From Calothrix sp. NIES-4105 (lineage in GTDB: Bacteria; Cyanobacteriota; Cyanobacteriia; Cyanobacteriales; Nostocaceae), in the NCBI RefSeq assembly GCF_002368415.1, contig NZ_AP018290.1, forward strand, positions 2,741,614 to 2,805,613: DNA of 64,000 nucleotides. The letters are read 5' to 3'. The notes under the pieces were generated by a model. It ran no database searches. It was not told the origin of the DNA and was given only the letters and a program-made list of their open reading frames with translations. The translations under genes and the position numbers were made by a program. This document shows positions 56,190 to 64,000 of this stretch, in pieces; position 1 is the first letter of the stretch, and every line of letters begins with the position of its first letter.

Positions 56190-56483
56190 ACTGAAAGACT
56201 TGAGGGTAAAAGCGGGGATTTGGGATTGCTATTGACGTAATTTATACAATTAAACTGTTACGAATATTAAACTGCCCTAACTACTTTTATGGTCAAGCGA
56301 TATTTTTTATTAAAACGCTCTTACTTAGATATTTAAACACTCAGTAAATAAATTTAGAATTAATTGGCGCCATATAGTTACAGCAGTTCTACATATATAT
56401 AAAGTATTTCCGGAATAGAGAAGCTGTGAGTTGTAAGTATTTACACGTAAAGGTACATAGTCATTAATATTAAAATATTTTAG
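56190..56483. promoter_or_regulatory. Promoter region of the CHASE2-ATPase module, duplicated elsewhere
   Basis: The part 56380-56483 and the first 17 or so codons of the next gene recur at 62065-62225 with roughly 85-90 percent identity. The shared stretch includes ataaagtatttccggaa and gtaagtatttacacgtaaa, so promoter signals probably lie here. A GGCGCC site is at 56365. Confidence 0.6.
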
Positions 56484-57554
56484 ATGTTCTCTAAAACGCT
56501 ATTAAACCCATTTGTGGCAGCAGGGATAATTCAAGAACCTTGGCTGTTTGTAGGTCGCAATTTGGAACTACAAGCTTTAATTTCGCGTATGAGTGGCGCC
56601 CAACCTACAAGTGTTAACGTTGTAGGTGCAAAGCGAATAGGCAAATCATCATTGCTATATCACTTTTATCTGACTTGGGAACAAAGAGTTGCAGAGCCAA
56701 ACTTCTACGCTGTAATTTATTTGTCATTACAAAGTGTTAAATGTCAGTGTGAAAATGATTTTTATCAAACGATTGCTCAAGAATTACTAAGTTGTCCAAG
56801 CACACGTGCTAAAAAATCTATTTGCAATATCTTAAACAAACAAACAATAGACCGAATGACGTTCACGCTCTTAATAACAGAGTGTAAAAAGCAGGATATT
56901 TTACCCGTAATTTGCTTAGACGATTTCAAAGAGTTATTTGACCATAAGAACGAGTTTGATGATGGATTTTACGATAACCTACGCTCTTTAATGGACAACA
57001 ACGCTTTAATGTTGATAATTGCAACGCATAAAGAATTAGATTATTATCGTACAAAACATCACTTAACTTCTTCTTTCTTTAATTTAGGTCATATACTAAG
57101 ATTACAAGAATTTAGTGATGAAGAAGTTAAGGATTTATTATCCTTACCAGCTAATACGATGCCTGGTTATTTGCCAGCTTTAGGTATACGTGACCAGCAA
57201 TTAGTTCGAGAATTAGGTGGAAATCATCCCTTCTTGCTTCAAATAGCAGGGAGTTTAGTTTGTGAAGCGCGTCAACATCAATATGATGAGACTTGGGTAA
57301 GAAAACAGTTTAACAAAGAGTATAATCGATTACCCAGCCCATCAATTTTACTCCGAAAGTTAAAGCATCCACTACGTTCCATTAAAAACTTTTTTTCAGC
57401 AATAGGCGCCTCTGGTTTATGGCTAGCCGAGTTTTGGAATAATAGCAAAAATCTTGTGCTAGGAGTAATCGCAGTAACTTTAACTATCTACTGCCTGCGT
57501 AATCCTAGCAAAGTACAAGGATTTTTAGAACACCTTTTAAATTTATCAAAATAA
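56484..57554 (+). CDS. Membrane-anchored AAA/STAND ATPase
   Basis: 356 aa. NPFVAAGIIQEPWLFVGRNL leads into a P-loop GAKRIGKSSLLYHF (about 49-62) and Walker B LPVICLDDFKELFD (about 143-156). The C-terminus has LGGNHPFLLQIAGSL as sensor-like region, a linker, and one membrane helix (NLVLGVIAVTLTIYCL) close to the end. The next gene starts two bases after the stop. Together they look like two ATPases on the same membrane, one of them carrying an extracytoplasmic CHASE2 sensor. Confidence 0.82.
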   Translation: MFSKTLLNPFVAAGIIQEPWLFVGRNLELQALISRMSGAQPTSVNVVGAKRIGKSSLLYHFYLTWEQRVAEPNFYAVIYLSLQSVKCQCENDFYQTIAQELLSCPSTRAKKSICNILNKQTIDRMTFTLLITECKKQDILPVICLDDFKELFDHKNEFDDGFYDNLRSLMDNNALMLIIATHKELDYYRTKHHLTSSFFNLGHILRLQEFSDEEVKDLLSLPANTMPGYLPALGIRDQQLVRELGGNHPFLLQIAGSLVCEARQHQYDETWVRKQFNKEYNRLPSPSILLRKLKHPLRSIKNFFSAIGASGLWLAEFWNNSKNLVLGVIAVTLTIYCLRNPSKVQGFLEHLLNLSK

Positions 57555-57556
57555 CA

Positions 57557-60301
57557 ATGTTTAAACGTTCAAAATTTGTTGGCTTACAAATTGCCGCTAT
57601 CACCAGCTTGGCAATTACATCGTTGATAGTAGGAGTTAGGCACTTAGGGTTGTTACAATCCTTGGAATTAGGCGCCTATGACCAAATGTTAAGAAGTCGC
57701 CCAATAAAACCAATGGATGAGCGCTTATTAATAGTGAAGGTAACAGAAGAAGATATTATAAGATTTGGTAATTCACTGTCAGATGCAAGGTTAAATAAAC
57801 TATTGACTAAGTTAGAGTTATATCAAGCAAGAGTTATTGGTTTGAATGTTTATCGTCCTAGACAAAAAAATTTAGGTGCTAATCTTATAGATAGAAATAG
57901 TATTGTTAGTGTTTGTAAGTTTAGTAGTTATAAAGTTTCTGAGATTCCACCACCTAGTAATCTACCAAAAGATAATATTGGGTTTAATGACTTAATTGCT
58001 GATAGCAGTGACCGTACTGTTCGTCGTGCCTTGTTATCTGGCGAGACAGATGATAAAGAGTGTAATACTAAATATTCTTTTGCAGCACTAGCTTCATTAA
58101 TTTACTTAGAAAAGCAAGGTATTAAAACTAGTTTCAATAATGGTAATTGGGTTTTCGGTAATCAAGTTATACCTTTCTTGCAAGGCAAACCCGGAAGTTA
58201 CGAAGATTTAGACTTAAGCGGGTATCAAATCTTGCTTAACTACCGTCATCCCAACTCTCTAGCTCGTACAGTCACGTTAACGGAGGTTTTAAACAATCAA
58301 ATTAATCCTAATTGGGTAAAAGACAAGTTAGTTATTATAGGTAACACTGCTTCTAGTCTTGATAGAGGAATTTCAACACCATACGGCTCACCAAATCAAC
58401 CAAGTGGAACGCCAGGAGTTTTTATTCAAGCACAAGTAGTTAGTCAAATTCTCAGCACTGTTTTAGACGGACAGCGACAAATTTGGTATTTACCTGATTT
58501 GGCTGAAATAATTTGCATTTTTAGCTTTTCAATGATGGGAGCTATAATTGCTTGGAATTTACGACCCTCATTTTTAAATATAGCTTTACTCACTGGAGGC
58601 AGTATTGCAAGCTTATATTTGATTTGTCTTCTTGCCTTTGTACAGTTAAGTTGTTGGTTACCTATTATTCCTTTTATTCTTACTCTGCTTGCTACTGGAG
58701 CAAATGTTCTAATTTATTCAAAATTATACTTATATCCTATTTCATCTCGACGACTTTTTGAAGATTACTTACAAAATCCAGAAACTGCTCAAGATGAAAT
58801 AGAAGCTCTGATTCGCTCAAGCAACCATAATCTTCAAACAGTAGCAGCTATTGCATTAGGTGATATTGCTGTAGATATTCTTATGCACTGCCAAACACTA
58901 AGTGATATAGCTGATATTTCTTTCCAATTATCTTGGATTCCTTCTCCACCACCAAAACAAATAGGTACTGCGTTACCTCAGCTACTAAGTGTTAGTGAAG
59001 ATGTATGGGCATCTACACAATATACTACATTTCAATCGCGTTATGAGTTACTCAACCGTCCAATCAAAGCATTACAAAATTTGTTAAAGAGTCTAGCTTT
59101 TGAGAAAAACTTACTCTCAGCAGGCGCCCTTCACGAAGTATGTAGTAAATGGTTGAAAATTTTGGAAACAGCGCAGCGTACTTTACAATCTTCAGCTTTG
59201 CAAGAGCAGGAAATACGTCAAGTTTATGTGGCGGGTAATGCTTTAGACCCAGAAACCGCAATGGGTCGTTTCAAAGGACGGGTTGATATCTTCCGCGAAA
59301 TTGAAACTTTGACGTTAATAGAATCTCCACCAGTGTTATTAATGTATGGTGGAAGACGCACAGGTAAAACTTCAACACTAAAATATTTATCTCATAGAGT
59401 CGGTTCTACAATCGTACCGCTATTAGTTGATTTGCAGGGTGCAGCATCCGCAACTACGCTCGAAGGCTTGGCAAAAAATTTAGTAACGCAAATTATAGAA
59501 GCAGGGCGCCGCTTACCACGACGGTTAGACTTACCTTACCCAAATTTTACAAACTCACACTCAGGTGTTCAACCAGATGCATTTATAGACTTACAAAACT
59601 GGTTTGCCGAAATTGAACGTGTATATCCTGAAAAACGCTTTTTACTTTGTCTTGATGAATTTGAACGTTTAAGTGAAGTCGTAACTGCTACAAATAGTCG
59701 TGTTCCCCTCAACTTTATCCGTAATATTTTGCAACATCGTAGACAGTGGATTGTACTTTTTAGTGGTTCGCACACATTTAGTGAGCTTCCTACCTATTGG
59801 AGCGACTATTTAATCAACACTCGTACTGTGCGCGTTAGCTTTCTAGATGAAGAATCTGCTCGCAATTTGATTATAGAACCAGTCAAAGATTTCCCTAAAA
59901 TATACGATTCTTTAGCTGTAGATAAAATAATTGAGCTTACTAATTGTCAACCCTATCTCATTCAATTAATCTGTTATGAAGTTGTAGAGTTAATCAACCG
60001 TGAAATCCGCTCAGGTAAACGGGAAAGTAGTAATATCATAGCAGATATTGACAACATTAACTCGATTATTCCTTTGGTTTTAGAAAGGGGTAATCAATAC
60101 TTTCAGGAATTATGGAATAGTTTAAAAGATAACGAAAAAGATTTTCTTTTTAATCTAACTCTTGGCAAAAAAACAATAGACAATAATAAGGGTGTAATAC
60201 GAGAATTGATACAAAAGGAGATATTAACTATAGAAGGAAACAATTTTCAAGTACCTTTAGTACAAAAATTTATCGAACAAATAATTTCTGAGATAACATA
60301 A
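57557..60301 (+). CDS. CHASE2 sensor fused to an AAA/STAND ATPase
   Basis: 914 aa. One N-terminal membrane helix (about 8-26), CHASE2 domain about 30-300 (LGAYDQMLRSRP; later VIIGNTASSLDRGISTPYGS and GVFIQAQVVSQIL), then three membrane helices (about 312-388). Cytoplasmic helical part, then an ATPase: VYVAGNALDPETAMGRFKGR, Walker A GGRRTGKTST (598-607), Walker B FLLCLDEFERL (about 695-705). CHASE2 normally feeds kinases or cyclases; an ATPase output of this kind is unusual. Translationally linked to the preceding ATPase. Confidence 0.85.
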   Translation: MFKRSKFVGLQIAAITSLAITSLIVGVRHLGLLQSLELGAYDQMLRSRPIKPMDERLLIVKVTEEDIIRFGNSLSDARLNKLLTKLELYQARVIGLNVYRPRQKNLGANLIDRNSIVSVCKFSSYKVSEIPPPSNLPKDNIGFNDLIADSSDRTVRRALLSGETDDKECNTKYSFAALASLIYLEKQGIKTSFNNGNWVFGNQVIPFLQGKPGSYEDLDLSGYQILLNYRHPNSLARTVTLTEVLNNQINPNWVKDKLVIIGNTASSLDRGISTPYGSPNQPSGTPGVFIQAQVVSQILSTVLDGQRQIWYLPDLAEIICIFSFSMMGAIIAWNLRPSFLNIALLTGGSIASLYLICLLAFVQLSCWLPIIPFILTLLATGANVLIYSKLYLYPISSRRLFEDYLQNPETAQDEIEALIRSSNHNLQTVAAIALGDIAVDILMHCQTLSDIADISFQLSWIPSPPPKQIGTALPQLLSVSEDVWASTQYTTFQSRYELLNRPIKALQNLLKSLAFEKNLLSAGALHEVCSKWLKILETAQRTLQSSALQEQEIRQVYVAGNALDPETAMGRFKGRVDIFREIETLTLIESPPVLLMYGGRRTGKTSTLKYLSHRVGSTIVPLLVDLQGAASATTLEGLAKNLVTQIIEAGRRLPRRLDLPYPNFTNSHSGVQPDAFIDLQNWFAEIERVYPEKRFLLCLDEFERLSEVVTATNSRVPLNFIRNILQHRRQWIVLFSGSHTFSELPTYWSDYLINTRTVRVSFLDEESARNLIIEPVKDFPKIYDSLAVDKIIELTNCQPYLIQLICYEVVELINREIRSGKRESSNIIADIDNINSIIPLVLERGNQYFQELWNSLKDNEKDFLFNLTLGKKTIDNNKGVIRELIQKEILTIEGNNFQVPLVQKFIEQIISEIT

Positions 60302-60808
60302 TGCCGGACACAAAAATATTGGCTAGTTAAATTATATACTTTTAGCCATAAAGCATATAACTATTTAGCTTATGTGCGCTTCGGCGCCATATATAAGGTT
60401 GTTAAATAGCTTTTAGTAACGCGACCATTAAATTTTGTATCAATTTAAAACCCAACAAAATAAGGGAAATGTTGGGTGGAGGCTTTGCGGAACCCAACCT
60501 ACAAATTCCTTAACTTTAGCTTTAGAAAATCCTTCCAACCAGAGTTAACAAGGGGGGATTAAAACCAGGATTATGTGTTAAATATTACTTTTCAAACAGC
60601 CTCTAACAGTCCGTTCAGAATTTATAAAAATAATATTCACTTTAGACGCGATTTATCGACCAATATGTGCCAAAGACAATGAAGTATCTTTGTACTTTAA
60701 GCCAGCTAATGCCCACTGGACTCAAAAATTTAACAATTCAACTTAATCCGCTTTCGGATAAATATGTTAGAATTTAACCATGCAGAAGAAAAATTACTAG
60801 GTGTGAAT
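60302..60808. other. Intergenic stretch with hairpin repeat, no gene seen
   Basis: Contains acccaaca / tgttgggt arms near 60451 and 60470, followed by ggaacccaacctaca, a dispersed cyanobacterial hairpin repeat. A GGCGCC site is at 60381. Promoter of the HsdR-N-like gene should lie at the right end. Confidence 0.5.
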
Positions 60809-61441
60809 ATGGTGACAGTGATTCAGGCTGAAAAAGTCAAATTATATGATTTAGAAAAAAAGTTTAATCTTAAGCTTTCAAATTCTTCAGAGAGCTTTTT
60901 AGAATGGCAACAGGACTTACCAGAACTTACAAACTACGAAAAACAGGAATTAGACAGAGTAAAAGCAAGTTATTTAAACTTGGTCAAACGTCCCATGCTT
61001 GAAAACATGGTTAAGATGGCAGTATTATCACCATTATTAAATTATGCAGGCTTTTACTTGGAACCTTTTTATACAGATAGCGAAGAATCAGTTGAAATTA
61101 CCGCAGAAGATGGAGAAGTAATAATTCGAGGAAAAATTGATGTATTAGTATTACAAGACCAACTATGGGTTCTCGTTATCGAATCCAAACAAGCAGGATT
61201 TTCCTTAGAAGTAGGTATCCCGCAAGCATTATCATATATGCTAGCTAATTTAAGACCAGATAAAAATTTACTTGGTTTAGTCACAAACGGTGGTAATTTT
61301 ATTTTTATTAAATTGATTCAGCTTTCCCAACCAATTTATGCTTTATCCGACGAATTTACAATTAGACGTGGTGATGACTTATACACAGTCTTAAGAATAT
61401 TAAAGCGCATGAGTCAATTATTTACAGCGTCGGGGGTGTAA
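60809..61441 (+). CDS. Stand-alone HsdR N-terminal-like (PD-(D/E)xK) protein
   Basis: 210 aa from the ATG at 60809 (MVTVIQAEKVKLYDLEKKF), which follows aggtg; the frame is open from 60764. The nuclease-like core is IIRGKIDVLVLQDQLWVLVI followed by ESKQAGFSLEVGIPQAL: Asp in GKIDV and Glu-x-Lys in IESKQ form the PD-(D/E)xK pair, then YMLANLRP and GLVTNGGNFIFIKL. It lacks the helicase part of type I R subunits, as do many cyanobacterial proteins annotated restriction subunit R. No hsdM or hsdS is nearby. Confidence 0.82.
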   Translation: MVTVIQAEKVKLYDLEKKFNLKLSNSSESFLEWQQDLPELTNYEKQELDRVKASYLNLVKRPMLENMVKMAVLSPLLNYAGFYLEPFYTDSEESVEITAEDGEVIIRGKIDVLVLQDQLWVLVIESKQAGFSLEVGIPQALSYMLANLRPDKNLLGLVTNGGNFIFIKLIQLSQPIYALSDEFTIRRGDDLYTVLRILKRMSQLFTASGV

Positions 61442-61617
61442 CATTAATATATAACGGCGCCTATTAGTTGAAATTGTACATGTGCATGGCTATATTTATT
61501 GTGAGGGGTTTAATAATTTAATTTAACATATAGCAAACAATAAGAATTGTAAAAAATTATATCCTAGACATAGTACTACAGGCACCGAAATATCTTACTT
61601 ATTGTTGCTTATGACAC

Positions 61618-62050
61618 CTATGAGCGCGTCAGTGTAACTATAAATATAGAACCACCTTGAGAATGCTCCCGCTCGTTCTTTATCTCTTGAGCGCGTTCAT
61701 CACTACCTGAAGAAGCAAGTTCGATTAACGCTTGTAGCAGTTGATGGAATAAACTGTTACGACGCAATGCCTTACTGTCGAGATACTTATCCACCGCACG
61801 CTACATCGCCAGCTTTCCACAAATGCATCAAACGGTGTGCCTGGTCAATTAAAGGAACCGGGCGCCCGCCAGCAGCTTCGTAACCCATTGTTTTAAGCTT
61901 ACGCTGCTGCCAAGGTTTGAGACTAACTTTACTACCCGTGCCTTCTTCCACTTCTGTCTCGGCTTCTTCGCTAGTTTCTTCGTCATCATCTTCAATTTTA
62001 GATTTACCACCCGTCCGCATCAAAATATCTGGACTTCTTGAGACATTCCC
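61618..62050 (-). pseudogene. 3' relic of a DUF1156 DNA-methylase-like gene
   Basis: Minus-strand frame 61787-62023 reads RPVPLIDQAHRLMHLWKAGD and then shifts; in another frame the family pattern continues as VDKYLDSKALRRNSLFHQLL, then QALIELASSGSDERAQEI, to a stop at 61618. DUF1156 proteins (adenine-methylase-like) end with this DQ.HRLMHLW.AGDV..VD.Y pattern. The 5' nine-tenths are missing and an indel of one or two bases lies near 61795. An acidic linker (EDDDEETSEEAETEVEE) precedes the conserved end. Confidence 0.75.
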
Positions 62051-62064
62051 AATCGCGCGCGGCT

Positions 62065-62225
62065 ACAACAGTTCTACAGATATATAAAGTATTTCCGGAA
62101 TTGATCAGCCAGAAATTGTAAGTATTTACACGTAAAGTTCAATAGTCACTAATATTAAAATATTTTAGATGTTCCCTAAAACGCTATTAAACCCATTTGT
62201 GGCAGCAGGGATGATTAAGAACCTT
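62065..62225 (+). pseudogene. Truncated copy of the promoter and first codons of the 56484 gene
   Basis: Matches 56380-56541. The coding part starts at 62168 and reads MFPKTLLNPFVAAGMIKNLA, where the original reads MFSKTLLNPFVAAGIIQEPW. The copy loses register after about 17 codons and ends. It is in the same orientation as the original, 5.7 kb away. Confidence 0.88.
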
Positions 62226-62388
62226 GCTCCCATGTCACCAGCAGTCATCACGGCGATAAATCTTTTATACTTAGCTATTAAGTGGCGCCAAATCGCTACA
62301 ATATAAACTTACAACAAATTAACGTTTATAAATGTTTATTAATAAAAGTTTAATGAACTACAAATATAAAATCTAGCGATTAGCTATT

Positions 62389-63690
62389 ATGAAATTAGAC
62401 ATCCAGAACTTTTTTCAAGCTTGCGACCCAAGTAAAACCTTAGTTGTAGAACAGCCTCAAGATAGGCAGTACTATATAGATTTTTCTAGAGTACGTGGTG
62501 GTACAATTATTCAAGAATTGCAAAGAACTATCACTTACCTACTACCAGGAAAAGCAACTTGTCAATTATTTACAGGACATATTGGCTGTGGAAAGTCTAC
62601 TGAGCTACAGCGTCTTAAAGCTGAATTAGAACACAGTGGGTTTCATGTAGTGTATTTTGAATCTAGCCAAAGTCTTGATATGGCAGATGTGGATGTTACT
62701 GATATTTTACTTGCTATTGCTCGTGAAGTTAGTCAAAGTTTAGAAGCAATAAAAATCAGTCTCAAACCGAGCTATTTCCAAAAGTTGTTTTCTGAAGTAG
62801 GAGATTTTTTACTTACACCTGTTGAATTCAAAGAAATCGAACTATCAGCAGGTATTGCTAAAATTACTACTAAAGCTAAGGACAGTCCAAAGCTCAGAAG
62901 CCAGCTTAGACAATACTTAGAGCCACGTACAAGCAATCTTTTAGAAGCAATTAATAAAGAATTACTGGAGCCAGCACGCGCAAAGCTGTTGAACAATGGT
63001 AAAAAAGGTTTAGTAGTTATAGTTGATAACCTTGACCGAGTTGATAATTCTTTAAAACCAACTGGATATTATCAGCCAGAGTATTTGTTTGTCGAACGTG
63101 GCGACCAGCTAAATAAGCTTAATTGTCATGTTGTATATACAGTACCCCTAATATTAATATTCTCGAACACTTTGGGGCGCCTAACAAATCGTTTTGGAGT
63201 AGAACCGAAAGTGTTACCGATGGTTCCTGTATTACTGCGCGATAATACAGAATGTACTGAAGGAATTATGCTTTTACAAAAAATGGTAATGGCAAGAGCT
63301 TTTCCTGGTGTTAGTTGGGAACAAAGCTCTAAATTAGTTACTCAAGTATTTGACAATTATAGTACACTAGAACGATTGTGCAGAGCAAGCGGAGGTCATT
63401 TGCGTAACTTATTAGGACTATTGTTCCGTTGTTTGCAAAAAGAAAACCCACCAATTTCCCGTCAATGCTTAGAAAGTGTAATTCGTCAGCGACGCAATGA
63501 ACTTACGCTTACAATTACAGAAGATGAATGGGAGTTGCTACGCGCGCTTAACCAACAAAAAACCTTTAGAGGTCACGAAAAATATGAACTTCTCATTCGT
63601 AGTATGTTTGTATTTGAGTACAGAGATGATGATGGTTCTTGGTTTGATATAAATCCTATACTGCGAGAATCAAAAGAATTTACATTATGA
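62389..63690 (+). CDS. P-loop ATPase, complete second member of the 433-aa family
   Basis: 433 aa, the same length as the member at 34040-35341. Opens FFQACDPSKTLVVEQPQD, then YYIDFSRVRGG; Walker A TGHIGCGKST (62-71); GFHVVYFESSQSLDMADVDV; Walker B LVVIVDNLDRVD (about 208-219); sensor-like SGGHLRNLLGLL; and the C-terminal winged-helix-like MFVFEYRDDDGSWFDINPIL. Its stop overlaps the start of the next gene (ATGA). Two broken relatives lie at 37756 and 38966. Role unknown; probable ATPase controller of the downstream partner. Confidence 0.88.
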   Translation: MKLDIQNFFQACDPSKTLVVEQPQDRQYYIDFSRVRGGTIIQELQRTITYLLPGKATCQLFTGHIGCGKSTELQRLKAELEHSGFHVVYFESSQSLDMADVDVTDILLAIAREVSQSLEAIKISLKPSYFQKLFSEVGDFLLTPVEFKEIELSAGIAKITTKAKDSPKLRSQLRQYLEPRTSNLLEAINKELLEPARAKLLNNGKKGLVVIVDNLDRVDNSLKPTGYYQPEYLFVERGDQLNKLNCHVVYTVPLILIFSNTLGRLTNRFGVEPKVLPMVPVLLRDNTECTEGIMLLQKMVMARAFPGVSWEQSSKLVTQVFDNYSTLERLCRASGGHLRNLLGLLFRCLQKENPPISRQCLESVIRQRRNELTLTITEDEWELLRALNQQKTFRGHEKYELLIRSMFVFEYRDDDGSWFDINPILRESKEFTL

Positions 63691-64000
63691 CTGACCAACA
63701 CGACTCAGAAGATATAGTTATAACTAACCAAGAATCCTTACAAGCAATTGTACGTACTATAACTCTTTTTCAGGGTCGTTTTGTATTGGTTTTACTGCGA
63801 TGCAATTATGCTGCTTTGCGTAACTCAACAGTCAAGACAATACATGAATTATCTCCAGTTACAATCAGTGAGATTACCCTACCTGTATCCGTTAAAACTC
63901 TTTATACTGCTATCAATGAACAAATTGGAGAAAAAAGACCAGCAGCCTTGATGGTTTTTGGTTTAGAATCAGTTCAAGATTTAGAAGCTGTCTTAATATC
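63687..64000 (+). CDS. Partner of the ATPase, N-terminal part (gene runs off the right edge)
   Basis: 104 codons, open to the window edge; ATG overlaps the ATPase stop by four bases. It reads ESLQAIVRTITLFQGRFVLV, then later PAALMVFGLESVQDLEAVL. This resembles, in layout and in the alternation of strands and helices, the first 150 residues of the NACHT-TPR protein at 27787-34053 (IGVLEISSGTTIIFAIAPE, then RRLVMAFGIDQLPTP). It is therefore probably the start of another large STAND or TPR protein, which the next sequence would show. Confidence 0.75.
   Translation, partial: MTDQHDSEDIVITNQESLQAIVRTITLFQGRFVLVLLRCNYAALRNSTVKTIHELSPVTISEITLPVSVKTLYTAINEQIGEKRPAALMVFGLESVQDLEAVLI

Larger units (their letters stand above)
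61442..62388. other. Decayed region with two relics
   Basis: Besides the DUF1156 relic (61618-62050) and the copied gene start (62065-62225), it contains MITE-related sequence near 61535-61565 (ttgtaaaaaattatatcc) and no intact gene. Confidence 0.6.

Overview
The window looks like chromosomal DNA of a filamentous, probably heterocyst-forming cyanobacterium (Nostocales). The grounds are an AT-rich genome with heptameric STRR-type repeats (gctgagt units), cyanobacterial hairpin repeats, a groESL operon behind a CIRCE-like operator, a cyanobacteriochrome-type sensor kinase, Uma2 proteins and an NHLM-type peptide-export cluster. The usual cyanobacterial palindrome GCGATCGC (HIP1) was seen only once. 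By eye GGCGCC occurs about 90 times and CGCGCG/GCGCGC also recurs often, so this lineage seems to use other highly iterated palindromes. No rRNA, tRNA, CRISPR array or intact insertion sequence was recognised.

Layout. 1-27.4 kb is mostly minus-strand housekeeping and accessory genes: two exported DUF11-type proteins, a GT4 glycosyltransferase, groEL/groES, a heme-dependent N-demethylase-like protein (plus strand), an alpha/beta hydrolase, a DUF3102-like protein, two CAP-domain exported proteins, a class II aldolase (plus), a deaminase-toxin-like gene with a candidate immunity gene, dprA (plus), Uma2, a bilin-type histidine kinase with its response regulator, a beta-lactamase-fold protein, trmJ with an FdhF/YdeP oxidoreductase, and a second toxin/immunity-like pair.

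27.7-41.5 kb is an accessory region. It holds an ATPase gene overlapping a 2088-codon NACHT-TPR gene whose TPR part is an exact 240-bp DNA tandem repeat, a C5 DNA methyltransferase convergent with an unknown gene, another Uma2 protein, broken pieces of the same ATPase family, a broken pentapeptide-repeat gene and a small nucleotidyltransferase operon. A direct repeat of about 47 bp lies at 27.73 and 38.88 kb.

41.8-56.2 kb is a plus-strand block that reads as a regulated ribosomal-peptide system. An AraC-type regulator, a dCache/HAMP membrane sensor without an output domain, a large permease-like protein, a MinD/ParA ATPase and a double cyclic-nucleotide-binding protein precede a 66-aa double-glycine precursor peptide, a radical SAM maturase, a shortened HlyD-type adaptor, a C39-peptidase ABC transporter and a second NHLM ABC transporter.

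56.4-60.3 kb is a two-gene membrane signalling module (an anchored ATPase plus a CHASE2-ATPase fusion). 60.8-64 kb holds a stand-alone HsdR-N-like nuclease, a decayed DUF1156 gene, a truncated copy of the promoter and first codons of the 56.48-kb gene, and a second complete copy of the ATPase whose partner gene starts with a 4-base overlap and leaves the window. The repeated pairing of this ATPase family with a large partner is the strongest candidate for an undescribed NTPase conflict or signalling system; the peptide cluster is the second.
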